The notes: generated from the letters alone by a model not told the origin. Counted from the stretch's first letter, positions 20,676 to 33,190 are shown. The stretch: 64,000 nt of DNA from Viola odorata (GCA_963691705.1 OY829540.1:47900158-47964157); one strand, 5' to 3'. Translations and numbers: made by a program.

Positions 20676-22679
20676 TTATTTGACTTTCTCTTCTACGTCG
20701 TGAACCCTGTTAAGCGACTCTTCGAAAGCTTGCAATGCAACACTGTAATGCTCTAGAGAAATAACCCCCTCCTCCACAACTTGCAAGGCACTTCTATATA
20801 GTTGATTAAACCACTGCTTACGGCCAGGAGCATCAGCATTATTGGAGCCGTGGTCAGGAATATACAAGCGTTTGTAATCCCTTTTCCATCGTGACAGTAT
20901 ATACTTGGATGGGACCTCCTCTACTCCATTGAAGTTAAGCACGCATAACGCGTGACGGCACAAGTACCCATAGAAGTTAAAGCAACTGCAGATGCATCGA
21001 ACCTCTCCAGCATTTCTGTTGTACAGGACTTCATAATCTCTAATTTCCCTCCTGTTACCCTCTGCCAGAAAACGCTCTTTAACCAAAAATATTACAATTG
21101 GCCCATCGATGTGTATCTGCGTTGTACTAAAACAAGAATACATCTCTTCTACCTCAAGTTGAAACCTCTGAAATATTTCACTGCTGTACACTTTTGATAG
21201 CTGCAACTCAAATGAGAATCTAGTTTTCAAGGGAGGGCCTGATCTTCTTGACTCAATATCTGCAAGAGTTTCTTCCTTTTGCTTCTTTTGTAGAGCTAGT
21301 TCATACTTATCAAGAAATTCTTTTAAAGGAGTTTGTTTGTGCACACATCTCTCAAAAAATGGATTTAGCACCTCACCAGGTCGTGCAGCTGACATTCCAG
21401 CAAAAAAAGTGTCCTTCAAATAGACAGGAGCCCACCGACCTCGCTCTTCATACAATGAGCGCAGCCATTCATGATTACCAACCCCAAATCTTTGGACCAT
21501 AAATCCCCACGCTGCTTCAAATTCGACAACTTTTAAAGTTTCATAAACAGCTTTCATAAATGCCTTCCTGATAGCATCATAGTTGCGCAACCCTCCCAAT
21601 TTTTCTGGAACTCTTCTCATGATGTGTGACAAGCTAAGACAATGATGGGATCTGGGAAATATCTCTGCAATTGCGCTCTGCAAAATCTTACACCTGTCTG
21701 TTATAATAGTCTGTGGAGTGCACCCTGAAACACAAGTAATCCATGCCTTAAACAGCCAAATGTAGGATTCTGTTGTCTCACCTGCAAGTAGGCCACAACC
21801 AAGTAAAACAGATTGGCTGTGGTGATTCGTTCCAACAAATGCCACAAGTGGGATCTCATATTTGTTTGACAAATATGTGTTGTCAACGTACATAACATCT
21901 CCAAAATAACCGCATGAAGCCCTCGATCTAGCATCAATCCAAAACACATTTCTCAAATGTCCATCATCATTGAGATCCATTAGATAAAAAAAATTTGGAT
22001 TCGTCAACTGCATACGACAGAAGTAGTTATAAACAGCTTGTGCATCACCCTTTTTAAGGTTCAGCTGATTTGGAAGTTCAAAGAAATTCTTGACTTCTCT
22101 TGCATCTGAACTTGCATTCCCATTACCCCCTGAATCTATCACAAGTGCTCGATACAACTTAATTTTTTGTACTTCAGCATCTGAACTTGACTGTGACTTC
22201 CTTATATTTCCAGCACTCATCTTCTTAATTGATTTGTAGATCTTAGCACCTAACAAATGGTTGTGCTCAAGCATAACCTCCAACACCCGCCACCTCTTGG
22301 AGTCAACTAGCCTCATCCTTATCATAGCAGGACAACCAGTTCTTGTTTCCTTTCTTAAACGGTTAACATCCTTAATTCTTTTGAAACCCTGACTACTACA
22401 ACAAAGAACTGCACCATACTTCTCTCTGCTATTCCGTTTGAACCATGAATTCTTAACCCTGACATGGAAACCTAATTCTTTAGCATAGCAATTGTAATAG
22501 TTGTAAGCATCATCGTAAGACTCAAACTCCATTCCAACAGCAGGTGCAACGAATTCTTTTCTTTCTTCAGGTATACCATTTAGCTCATGGAACTCAGTTA
22601 CTTCACCATCTTTTCCTTGTTTGCTGTCATTAAATTCACCCTCTGACACTTGCTCAATGCTAGAGGGTGCTTCTGCCAT
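20676..22679 (-). CDS. FAR1-RELATED SEQUENCE protein (FRS6-like), copy FRS-b
   Basis: A 667-residue FRS protein when started at the ATG at 22677-22679 (MAEAPSSIEQVSEGEF). The open frame runs 21 codons further upstream, but a CAG acceptor sits exactly before this ATG, as in FRS-a, so the extension is intron. Domains: FAR1 DNA-binding (GMEFESYDDAYNYYNCYAKE to LEHNHLLGA), MULE DDE core (VMYVDNTYLSNKYEIPLVAF; TIITDRCKI) and SWIM finger (CICSCFNFYGYLCRHALCVL). The first Asp context is DNTY rather than DTT. The sequence is close to Arabidopsis FRS6 (recall: RLVDSKRWRVLEV...LEHNHLLGAKIYKSIKK). Role: nuclear transcription factor in light and developmental control. It is the second of three tandem copies, with FRS-c immediately upstream on the same strand. 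Confidence 0.92.
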   Translation of the reverse strand: MAEAPSSIEQVSEGEFNDSKQGKDGEVTEFHELNGIPEERKEFVAPAVGMEFESYDDAYNYYNCYAKELGFHVRVKNSWFKRNSREKYGAVLCCSSQGFKRIKDVNRLRKETRTGCPAMIRMRLVDSKRWRVLEVMLEHNHLLGAKIYKSIKKMSAGNIRKSQSSSDAEVQKIKLYRALVIDSGGNGNASSDAREVKNFFELPNQLNLKKGDAQAVYNYFCRMQLTNPNFFYLMDLNDDGHLRNVFWIDARSRASCGYFGDVMYVDNTYLSNKYEIPLVAFVGTNHHSQSVLLGCGLLAGETTESYIWLFKAWITCVSGCTPQTIITDRCKILQSAIAEIFPRSHHCLSLSHIMRRVPEKLGGLRNYDAIRKAFMKAVYETLKVVEFEAAWGFMVQRFGVGNHEWLRSLYEERGRWAPVYLKDTFFAGMSAARPGEVLNPFFERCVHKQTPLKEFLDKYELALQKKQKEETLADIESRRSGPPLKTRFSFELQLSKVYSSEIFQRFQLEVEEMYSCFSTTQIHIDGPIVIFLVKERFLAEGNRREIRDYEVLYNRNAGEVRCICSCFNFYGYLCRHALCVLNFNGVEEVPSKYILSRWKRDYKRLYIPDHGSNNADAPGRKQWFNQLYRSALQVVEEGVISLEHYSVALQAFEESLNRVHDVEEKVK

Positions 22680-24060
22680 CTGCCGAATAAAATCAAACCC
22701 CATACCATCAGGTGCCATATACCAACCATAACATAAAAACACAGAGGAGATACAATTTCAAATGAACAGAATCTTGAATAACAACAAAGATAAAATAATA
22801 ATTCGGAGATGATGATGATGATGATCTGTTTTGAGAATTATCGTCAATTGCATAACTTTGATTATAAAAGCTTCAACCTACTCACTGGCAAACTAGAAAG
22901 GGAAGAGAACAAAACACTCAACATGTCCTGAAAAGTCCAGAGTACTAGAAGAAAGGCTTGATACTACTACATGCATTCTCTTAGTCAAGAAAACATAAGC
23001 AGTACCTGTCTTCGAAACTCCCTAAGCTCCCAAGGAATGCGTATTCGCCAAAATCTTGAAGGAGCTTCAAAATACGTCACACGATCTTATTTATCACTCA
23101 AATCATCCTAATCCTCCAAAAAACTCATCAACTTAGAGAAAAAATGTCCTGTAGAAAGGAAAGTATTAAACTCTTAATTGTCATACATTACACATATCAA
23201 TCTGCACTATAACAGAACAGTATAGCACACTCACAAACAATGTCATCAACAAAATAAACAAAAACAGACGATTGCTTAATCTGTATCATAAGATTCCAAA
23301 AGCTCACCGAATCCAAAACTACATACACATTGAAGTTACTTTTAAAAGGAAATTCATCACATGTGTACACTTGTCAAAGACGAACACGATGAAATTCTAT
23401 CTCACCAACAGACAATTGCTCGTAAACCGTCACAGTTAGTATCGACAGTTAACCTCATAAGTTAAAACTGTTAATCCATACCAATTTGACTATAAAAGAT
23501 AGAGCAATTATTCATTTGGCGCACAGTGCAATGGACACTCAGCTCCTATTCATGTTTATCAGCAAGTAGTTATGTATGCTGTCTGTGGATTCCTTATTTT
23601 CATCAAAAATTGAACTAACTATTTTTGGCCATTCCAATTAACTAACTAACTAACTAACTACCTATAATAAATAACTAATTCCCTAAAAAACAAAACAAAA
23701 GATCAATTTGGCAGCTCCGAGAAAATCATGCAAGTGAAGAACAATGAAAATTCCACAACCAAAGGGAATTAGAAACCAGTAAGAAGCTAATTATTAGTAA
23801 CATTGAACTGAAGAAAAAAGTTAGTAGATAAACCCTAGAGGTATTAAATCCGTGCTCGAGCATTTGTAAGGTCATGAGAGTGCTTACGGTGGTGGTTTCT
23901 GGTGGGATCAGCGGCGTCGATGTGGCTGCTGGCGGTTGTTGTGACGGTGGCTGTGAAGTTCTGATGGTGGTTTTCTTTTTTCTTTTTTTTTTGGAGGGGA
24001 GTGTTTTGGTTTGCTGTTGCAGGGAGGAGAGAACTCCAGAGGTGAGTTTAGACTTTCCTT
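22680..24060 (-). promoter_or_regulatory. FRS-b 5'UTR intron and leader exon (predicted)
   Basis: The acceptor CAG abuts the FRS-b ATG. The best donor is ACC|GTAAGC with GT at 23886-23887, giving a 1.2-kb intron (22680-23887) and a leader exon from 23888 upstream, rich in CCACC/GCCGCC. The intron contains short microsatellites: (GAT)n near 22812 and (ACTA)n near 23640. No gene lies inside. Confidence 0.45.
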
Positions 24061-24814
24061 AAGACGGGATTGTGTACGGTCGGTTTGATTCTTGGTAGTG
24101 TGAACTCGGCCACTCTGATTCCGCCACGTAATAATAAAGCTTATAGAGCTAAGCTCAAGTAACCGTTGACTTGAATCATCGAAGCGCTTTTTCTCACTTC
24201 CCTTTTATGACCTCACACCTTTTTAATTCCTTAAGAAGAAGAATATAATTCAAAATAATTACTAATATATATCGTAATAAAGTTATAAATTCTGTAACCA
24301 CGATTAATAATATAACTATACAATAACATTATGGTTAATTATTAAAATTGTTTGTTATATAAAATTTACATATTACTCCTTAAAGGTGATTTTAGTTGAT
24401 TGAAAAATATTAATTTATTTCTATTTAATATATAAATTGGATTCTTAAAAGAATTATTTCAACCAATCAGATTGAGTAGGCAAATGTTTACACATCGCAT
24501 CCAATAATATCGATTCAATTATTAAAACCCGTGATACTTTTTCGATTTTTTTCAACAATATAAAATCTCGAAGAAGGTGGATAAGGATAACTCTCTTGCT
24601 AGCATTGAAAAAAAAAATCTGCCTTCTTGTCTCTGCTCAGAGGATCTACAAGGACTGTCCTCTCCTGCTCAAGAGTTTTAATTTAATCTCCTGTTTCACC
24701 ATATATAGGAGACATCATATAAGAGGTTTGCTAGTTGCTACACAATTGGAGGGAGAAACTTCTATTCTACGAAGAGTTATAACTTATATTCACAAGATTC
24801 TTGTTCTAATTACA
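24061..24814. other. Spacer between FRS-b and FRS-c
   Basis: FRS-b promoter side and FRS-c 3' flank. AT-rich from 24230 to 24560. No repeat or gene is recognised, and I could not see a HUS1 relic here. Confidence 0.5.
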
Positions 24815-27800
24815 TCATACATGCTTGTCTGCTACAAGACGGACCTTATTCAAAGATTCCTTAAACGCTTGCCAGGCAACCATAAAATGTTCTTGGGATA
24901 CCATCCCTTCCTCAACCACTTGCATCGCACGTTTGTACAAGTGATCAAACCACTGAACTGGGTTCGCTACATCGACATTGTTGGACCCGAGATCTGGAAC
25001 GTATAAGCGCTTAAAGTCCTTCCTCCATCGTGCCAAGACATACTGGAAAGGAATCTCCTCCACTCCATTGTAGTTCAGAATACACAATGCATGCCGGCAA
25101 AGGTAACCTCTGAAGTTGAAGCAACCACAAAAGCAACGGACTTCCTGGGCTGTTTTATCATACACAACATCGAATGTCCTAGAATCCCTCAGATTTTCTT
25201 CCGGAGTTTCTTTGACCATGTAAGTAACAACAGGTCCACTCGCATGGACCTGTGTTATGCTAAAGCAAGAGGACATCATCATAACCTCAACTTGGAATCT
25301 CCTGAATATTTCGTTGGTGTATACCTTAGATAGCTGTAACTCATAATAGCTACTTGTTCTCATCAAAGGGATTGATTCTTTCGACTCGAGGTCATTGAGA
25401 GCTTCCTTCTGCTGCTTCTTTTGTAGAACTAGCTCGTACATGTCAAAAAACTCTTTCAAAGAAGTGTCTTGGTGCACATAGCCATCAAAATATGGGGTCA
25501 TGGACTCCCCATTCAGGAAAGTAGCCATCCCAGCATAAAAAACATCTTTGGAGTAAACCGGAGCCCATCGCTCTCGATCTTCATAGAAAGTTTGAAGCCA
25601 CCCATTATCTGAAATTCCAAATTGCCGGACCATATCTTCCCAAGCCCTGTCAAATTCATCCACCTTCAGAGAATCAAATACTGTCATATTCAGAACCATC
25701 TGAAATGCTTCACTCTCTTGTAGTGCACCTAAATTTTCAAGAATCCTTTGTACGATAAGGGATGGACCAAGACGATAGTGAGCCCTGGGGAACACCACTG
25801 CAATTGCACTTTGCATGGACTTGCAATGATCTGCAATAATAGTTTGTGGTGGTCTCCCAAGCATACACGTCAACCAAGCCCTGAATAGCCAAACATATGT
25901 TTCGTATGTCTCATCCGCTAATAAACCACAGCCAAGTAGAATAGACTGCCCATGGTGGTCTACTCCAACAAATGCAAAGAGGGGAATTTCATATTTCTTA
26001 GACAAACATGTCGTGTCAAGTATAATCACATCACCAAAATAACCATAAGCAGCCCTCGACCTAGAGTCAATCCAGAATACATTCCTCAAAAATCCATCAT
26101 CATTGAGATCCATCAGATAGAAGAAGTTTGGATTTGTCAGCTGAGCGCGACAAAAATAATTATAAATGATCTGTGCATCACCTTTTTTAAGCCTCAAGCG
26201 CTTGCACCTGTCAACATGATGGCTGCTTTCTCCTTCATTCGAATTTGAGCTCCCATAACCCAACGGATCTATAGGAGCAGCGCGATACAGTTTGATTGTC
26301 TGCACTTCCACATCAACTGTTGGCTCTAACTTCCGTTTTGCTCCAGCATCGGTCCTCTTGTGAGACTTGGAATTTTGTGCTCTCTCTGGATCAAATGAGT
26401 GGTTGTGTTCAAGCTTCACTTCGTCTACCCTCCATCTGTTAGATTCAACTAATCTCAACCTTATCATTGCAAGACAGCCAGTCCTTGTTTCCTTCCTACG
26501 ACTGTTTGCCTCTTTAATTGTCTTAAAACCCTCACAGTTGCAACAGAGCACTGCACCACGTTTCTCCTTGCTATTGCGTTTTGTCCATGAAGACTTCACC
26601 CTGATAGCAAATCCCAACTCCTTAGCGTAGCAATTGTAATAATTGTACGCATCATCGTACGATTCAAACTCCATTCCTATAAGAGGTGGGGGGCAGCCTC
26701 TCTCTTGAAATTCACCATTTTGACTATCTGCTCCATTTGTATCATCTCTGCTGTTTTCATGGTATTGTTCATCAATATCAAACAATTGCTCACAGGTATT
26801 ACCAAGGTCATTGACCTCAGCCTCAAGGTCATGGCAAGCCATCTCAAGGTTGTTATCTTCCATCTCCAGCTCATTTCCCTCCACGTCAAGGTCGTTGCCC
26901 TCAATCTCCAGGTCATTGCTATCAAATTCCAGATCATCACCTTCCTCCTCAAGCAGTTGCTCACTGTTCTGGGAACCTTCTTCCACCTGATAAGTGAAAC
27001 AAATCACATATTGACAATGCTAGCATAAACAAGAAACATGCAAGGTCCGATGCACTTTTGTTTTACAGAAATATAAGAACCTCCTGCAGTTTCATTGCTT
27101 GACATTATTATTGAAAATAGACAGAAAAAGACGAGTAAACAAAAGACAAGTAGCACATACAAATGATGTTCATTATTCCAATATAATTAAACCTTTTTCT
27201 TGTCAGAGTGATTCCTCCATCAAGTCATCTCTTACTGAACTCAAGGCTCATTAATTTAATAGCCAGTCTACTCTCTTAAAACCTGTTTATGTTTAGAAAG
27301 TTGAAGTCTGAGACAAAGTTATCATTTGGTCATTGGTACATTAGTTTTTTTTTCATATACTTGCTTAGCAATGCAAATTTATCAAAACTTAAAGACTGCA
27401 GTGATGAAGCTTATTCCACAACAACAAGGGATGCAGTTTCTTGTAGAGAGAAAAAAAAGTGAAAAGCTAGTAGAAAGGAAAAAGAAACATGAGTCCAAGA
27501 CATATCAAAGGGAATAATTGATAGAATGGTCATGTTTCAATAAGAACCCAACAAAAGTATGCATAAGACAAGCATCAATGACTCAGTCAGCTGGAACATA
27601 GGGCCATCGTCTAAGGTCATGATGACTTAAATTCAGAGTAAATATTCATCATGCATCATGAAAATCTACTTCACATTCTGCATTCACAAACTAATTTTTG
27701 CTACTATTCTCCCCTTACAAGAAAATTAAAGCCATTTCTTTATCAGCAGATTTGCACTACATTAACCACTAACAACATTACAGTCTTCTCTGCATGCTGT

Positions 27801-28636
27801 AACTGTAAAACTATCCCACTCATGTCTACAATCCGAGTAGCAAGACACAGGACAACATCTGCCTACATGTTGATTCAGTTATAAATCTGTTGAGCTCCAT
27901 CACCGTATCTCGCTTTACAGTTGGAAAGCTCACACACAATAATACTACACTTCACCGTCCACCTGGAATCATACAAGCCAACCTCCAGCCAAAGATGGGA
28001 ACCCAGTTTCCCTAATGAGAAGTTAAACCAACTAAAACTTCGAACTGTCTCAATCCTCAAATCCTAACATCAACGATCTTAAAACTCTGAACTCATGTGC
28101 ATTTGTTCAAGTCAAATTGACTACCTATGTACCAATCACTTCATTCCATTCTGCAAGTCCCCAGCGCGAATAATACCTATGTAGCACTAATTCTTGCTCT
28201 CTCTAGACTGACTCGAAAGTTCTCTTAATCGGCCTATGATAGCATACAAATGACTCATAAGCACAGCCTCGTTTGAGCCAGTGTTTACTTCACTCAACCT
28301 TTAAACTTCAACTGGCTTCAAAACTGGGTTTGCAGAGAATCTGGCAATCCATCAAACTTCTCTCAACTAGTAAACGTTTATCACAAGATCAATTCGCTAA
28401 TACTGACTTATTTCTCCATTTGCAACACATCAGAACTATTCCCAGTGAAATTTATAAAAAACAACAAATAAATTGAAAAGCCCAGTTCCCATATTCACTA
28501 AAATTCCAAGGAAGAGAATGAATAAAGGGAAAAATTATGTACACACAAACTTGATGAGACTCCAATTCTAGAAAAGAAGAGAAAAAAAGCTCAAGAACTG
28601 GGAACAAGAGAAATGACCTACCTCAATCATTGCCAT
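24815..28636 (-). CDS. FAR1-RELATED SEQUENCE protein (FRS6-like), copy FRS-c, two coding exons
   Basis: The main exon (24815-26986) encodes the FAR1 domain (GMEFESYDDAYNYYNCYAKE, RTGCLAMIRLRL, LEHNHSF), MULE DDE core (VIILDTTCLSKKYEIPLFAF; TIIADHCKS) and SWIM finger (CFCGCFNFRGYLCRHALCIL). The splice junction that carries ATG in FRS-a and FRS-b reads CAG|GTG here. A predicted first exon at 28622-28636 encodes MAMIE and ends in GAG|GTAGGT. It joins in phase to VEEGSQN across a 1,635-nt intron (26987-28621). Without it the frame would have to start at an intronic Met (27007). The protein is about 728 residues, longer than its paralogues because of a seven-unit acidic repeat near the N-terminus. 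The usual TGCPAM is TGCLAM, and TIITD is TIIAD. Same nuclear regulator family as FRS-a and FRS-b. Confidence 0.88.
26795..26941 (-). repeat. Seven 21-bp coding repeats in FRS-c (acidic heptads)
   Basis: Seven consecutive heptads: GDDLEFD, SNDLEIE, GNDLDVE, GNELEME, DNNLEMA, CHDLEAE, VNDLGNT, in 147 bases. The DNA shows matching 21-base periodicity (CTCxAxGTCATT-type units on the plus strand). FRS-a and FRS-b lack it. Confidence 0.9.
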
Positions 28637-29280
28637 CCTACGTTTCTACTGTGTTGTGTCGGTTCGAGTTGATTTACTTCTGGGCAAAGGAAAGTCGAAA
28701 GCGCCGATCAGGCGAAGAAAACTCTACAGAAAAGTGTAAGTTTTATGTTTGGTTCGGTGTGAGTGGTATGATAATTAAACACGCGGAAATTGACATATTT
28801 ATGGTGTTTGCGATTAATTTAATTTTTTTAATAGTTAAAATTAAGCTTCGTCGTACCTTCGGGTTCTTCTTAGGAATACGTTGCTTTCCAGAAAGGTTTG
28901 ATGAGTTTATAAATAAAAATAATTTTCTTTTTAAGTTATTAAAGTTTATATATATATTTTTTAAATATAAAATTGTTTTATAAATGTAAATTGAAGTATA
29001 CGTGTTATCATTCATAAATAGTTAATGTATTGAATTTTATTTTATTTTTCCAATTGAATTTAACTTTTAATTGTTAGATTTATATATTTTTTAATTTATG
29101 GTATTATTATTAATAAAAAAATTATTTTATTGTACTTTAAGTTTCTTTTTTGTTAGAATCGTACTTTAAGTTATAAATGGGTTGAATAAGTTTACGAATG
29201 AAGTTAAATTTTAATTTTATAACTATAATTACTGAGTTTGTTTTTTTTTATAATTAGGTAAAACTAATTATTTAATCAAT
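28637..29280. other. FRS-c upstream region, then AT-rich spacer
   Basis: The FRS-c promoter should lie in the first few hundred bases. From about 28800 it is AT-rich with no supported gene; the two reading frames at 28630-29015 are low-complexity. Confidence 0.45.
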
Positions 29281-29283
29281 TAA

Positions 29284-30089
29284 GGTAGCGTTTGGTTCAC
29301 GGAATGCTACTTTCCTCCTTGGAATCACTCTCCCGGGAGAATGATACCCGGGAGAGTGATTGAGGGGAATGTTAGTTTTTTGTGTTTGGTTGGAATTTAA
29401 GATTCCCGGAAAAGTAACATTATTGTGTTTGTTTTGTACCTGGGAATCTTTAAGGAAAGTAAGAAAAATAACTATTTTATCATTTTTTATATTTGTGTCT
29501 TTGTTATCTTGTTAGTGTCTTTTTTTTATCTTGTTAGGTGTATAATTATTCTTTTCTATATATGCTGTGCTACACAGTTTCTTCTAAACACGTTAGATAA
29601 GTCTAGGATCGAGATTTCTTGGATGATTTGTTCCCGTTCTTAACCGTATTTTCTTCTACCTATTATTATTTACATCATTACGATGTAATTTTTATGTGAT
29701 TATTATAATTTTGATGTAATTAAAATAATTTTTATGTAATTAATTATAATTTTTGTGTAATTAATATAATTTTTGTGTAATTAATATAATTTGGCAAAGT
29801 TTTAGAAAACAGAGAAGGAAGAAGACGCTTTATTAGGTTATTTTTTATAATTAGTTTTGGACAAATATGTCATTTAACAAAAAAAATTAACTTTTCCTGT
29901 AAGGGGGAATCACTCTCCCCACCTCCTAGCCAAGGAATCACTTTCCCCCATTTTTGGGAAAGTCAAGGCGGTCAAGGAAAGTTAGATTCCAGGGGAGAGT
30001 GATTCCTTGACGCAACCAAACACAATAAAGCTCGGAATCTCAGATTCCCGAGTCACTTTCCTCATTGATTCCGCCAACCAAACGCTACC
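29284..30089. mobile_element. Tourist-like (PIF/Harbinger type) non-autonomous element
   Basis: Inverted ends GGTAGCGTTTGGTT (29284) and AACCAAACGCTACC (to 30089), bordered by TAA on both sides, a 3-bp duplication of the PIF/Harbinger type. Inside each end are complementary GGAATCACTCTCCC/GGGAGAGTGATTCC runs. The 806-bp interior has no transposase. Around 29685-29795 it contains short AT-rich tandem repeats (TTTTTGTGTAATTAATATAA). Confidence 0.85.
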
Positions 30090-30092
30090 TAA

Positions 30093-31560
30093 ATGAATTG
30101 ATTGAATTTATTCTCATCTCTCTCTTTCTCTTTTACCTATTATTTATACACATATTAAAAAATCAATCACCTCAATTAGAAAAAGTAAATATCTAACCCT
30201 TTAGATATTAATAATCATTTATAACTCAGTTTAGTTCCTACAAAATGGATAGAGAAAGATTTCAAGTTCGAGTCTGGTTGCTAACATTCCTATCTATGTC
30301 AAAAAATATAACATTTTGTCTAAGTCTTTATTTCTAAAAAAAATGTACAAATTATTCTTTTAATATAATTTATCATTACTATATATTTTTCACCGTAAAT
30401 ATTTTCTAACTCTTTAAACAACATTGTTTATTTGTATAACTATTTATGTTTTTACATTTTTATAGCATGACTTTAATAGCAATATATATTTTTGTTGGTT
30501 TAATTAAATTAATTCTCATAATAAAGCGTGAACCACTTCCCGTCATTTATTCTCTTAGGTTTTTTTAAAATTTTATTATCATTTTTTCTTCAATTTTCAT
30601 CATCCCTTATTTTTTTCTTCTTATATGTCTTCCAATTTTTACTTTCTCTTTTATCTATTATCAAAGTATTCCATTACCTCAATTATAAAAAAAGTATTTA
30701 TCTAACTCCTTAAATCTCTTTAACCATTTGTACGAATCTTTATTTATTTATTTAAAATAAACATTGTTCTTATATCATGACTTTAGCACTATATTTTTTC
30801 TACCATATTTTTAATTTTTTTCTTTTTATTGTTATTTTATTTATGTCTTAAATTTTAATTGAATTTTTTACATTCTAACTCATCATAATATCATTTGATT
30901 ATTTATTTAAAAATCTTTTTATAAATTATTCTTGCAACAAAACTTTAGTAGTAATATATATTTTTTATTTCTCCCATGTTCACTACTTTTTTTAATTTTT
31001 TTATATTTATTTTACAACAAGACTTGTTAATTTTTTATTTTTATTTTTCTTATTATTTATACATATAGATAATTAAAACTAAAATTACTCATGATTTTCT
31101 CAAAAAATTAGAATGAATTATTCATTTTAAAATATTAATTGTTTAACTCTTTGAACATCACTATCCATTTATATAATTTTTTTCTTGCATTTATTCAATT
31201 TATATATTAACAATTTAAATTATTTAATATATAAATTAATATATTAATATTATTTAACTAATAATATTCATACTCCAAAAATAATTAGAAAATATATGGT
31301 AGTATAATATTTTGTTAGGTAATATGTAATCTAAATAAAAAATATTTATTAAGTATGAAATATGTTAAATTAAATTAACTAATTTGATTTTTAATACTAA
31401 AATTGAATGTATTAATAATTTTTAGCCAAAATTCGATTGCTTATACTAAAAATTAATGTATACTAATTAAGTTACTTAACATACAATTAATATTCATAAA
31501 AGTTGGTCAATAGTATCAATGGCTTTTCTTGCAAACTTTAACCGATTATAACTTTGCGCT
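30093..31560. repeat. AT-rich DNA with degenerate ~0.4-0.5-kb repeats
   Basis: Similar strings recur at roughly 30120-30480, 30640-30960 and 31050-31200: CTCTTTTACCTATTAT, CCTCAATTA followed by AAAAAGTA, TATCTAACxCTTTA, and GACTTTAATAGCAATATATA. They are decayed and I cannot assign a family. No gene. Confidence 0.4.
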
Positions 31561-33014
31561 CAGATGTCTAATTAAGGTGAATTTTTTTTCACGGATCCCA
31601 TTTTTTGAGCTCTACACTATCCCAAATATCCATAAACTTACATTTTTTTCCTAAATCTATTATTTTCCTCTTTGTTTTTCAAATTTTTTTAATGATTGTC
31701 ACGTTTTTTTATATCTTTGCTATTATTTTTTGTCGATTTCTCATTTTTAGTCTTACGAATGTTATTCATATGTAATTTTAGTTCGAATATGAGATTTTAG
31801 GTTCGGGTCGTGCTTTGAGGTCTAGGTTATGAAGTAATGAGAGCTTAGTGTATGAAATTGAGATTTAGAAGTAATAAGCATCCATATTAGCTTGTCATTT
31901 TGTAATTATAATTAGATTCAATAAGTATCCATATTATCAATTTATGATTTGAGTTTGAAGTACGAGGGTGTGGGTTTGGAAGAGGAGAAAAAAATCGAAG
32001 AATAAGGGTGTTCAAAGAACACAATAAATGAAGGCAGAAGCAAGTACCAAAAATGGTCCAAAGTCAACAAAAGATGATCTTAATAAGGAGTATTCCCACC
32101 AAAGATTGAGGAACTTGTGAGTTTTTCCCTCGCTACAATCGGTCGTCGAGTACTGCTCACTAAACCTTTTTTCTTTATGCTAAGGACTTTCCCCCCTTTT
32201 TAAACTGACTCTTCCTTTCCTTCTTCCTACACTATACCTTTCCTTTCTCTTGCAAAGTACTCTTGATTATTAGAATACCCATGCATGTGCATCCTTCACT
32301 CGGATTGATATTGCAAATTTAATTTTTGTGCTATGTTTGTTGCATTTTTATGAGTGTAAACACTTAGCCCTGTTTCTGAGTGTGAGTACATATACCTATC
32401 CGGTGAGGACTGCTTACGGCTGCAAGTTGTGAGAAAGTCTTGTCTTTGAGGTCGTTATCTCCTGAGCAAGATGCAGATGCTCTTTTAGGCTTGTATCAAG
32501 TTTGCTTGTATGATAAGAATGGATGACATGTTTTCCTGATGCTTAGATTGATTGAATATTCTCTTGATAGGGAAGTTGATTTTGTTTTTATCTTGGTGCA
32601 ATGCTTGAGGCCAAGCATTGGGGTAGTGTGGGAATATTTCATATATATATGATTTGATCTCTCTTTTTCGCCCATTATGAATTGGATATTGCTACTTCAT
32701 GTTTGTTTCCTCCCTACTTGCATAATAAAGATGTGGAAGGAAGCTTTAGTGGAATTTCCTGCTATTAGACGGGTTTTGATAAGAAAATTGTTGTCTTACC
32801 CTCGTCATGAATTTTCACCAACAAGACCAATCAGGTTATGAAAAGTCCGGTCAAAGAAAGTCCGGAGGTGCAATTGCATTTCTGCAAAGCATCCCGATGG
32901 GCATCAACGCCCGAGTAGAATTAAATTTTCTTTTCTACAAATTTCTACATCAACGTATGAGTGGAGGTAACTTTACATTTGTGCAATTTATATTTTTGAA
33001 AAGCATCCCAGTGG
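31561..33014 (+). repeat. Probable 3' internal remnant of a Gypsy-type LTR retrotransposon
   Basis: No intact coding frame. At ~32607 CTTGAGGCCAAGCATTGGGG followed by TAGTGTGGG resembles the motif found downstream of pol in many plant Gypsy elements. From ~32870 the words GCATCCC, CATCAACG and CGAGTA recur and continue across the inserted element at 33015-35460 into the minisatellite at 35.5 kb. This stretch and the LTR at 36.1 kb may therefore belong to one older element. Confidence 0.4.
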
Positions 33015-33041
33015 TGATACGCCCCAGACTGGCCTCAGCGT

Positions 33042-33190
33042 CATCACGTCCATTCTCGACGTGATGACGCCCATATCAGAGAGTTCCAGCCAACCCTGAC
33101 GTGATGACGCCAGCTCCGACGTGATGACACCAGCCTTCGACGTGATGACGCCAGCCCCGACATGATGACGTCGGGCCTTCAACGTGATCA
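33042..33190. promoter_or_regulatory. TGACG-motif array in LTR U3 (copy also at ~34755-34893)
   Basis: About seven imperfect ~20-bp units built on GACGTGATGACGCCAGC, with TGACG or its complement in nearly every unit. TGACG is the core of as-1/TGA-type bZIP sites. The array lies in the first 180 bp of each LTR, where the U3 promoter of an LTR element is expected. Confidence 0.65.

Noticed and set aside
22680..22742. N-terminal extension of FRS-b (MFLCYGWYMAPDGMG...)
   Set aside because: It lies upstream of a splice acceptor at the position conserved in FRS-a; probably intron.
24596..25006. 136-residue plus-strand frame over the FRS-c 3' end
   Set aside because: It overlaps the FRS-c coding strand antisense and has no family features.
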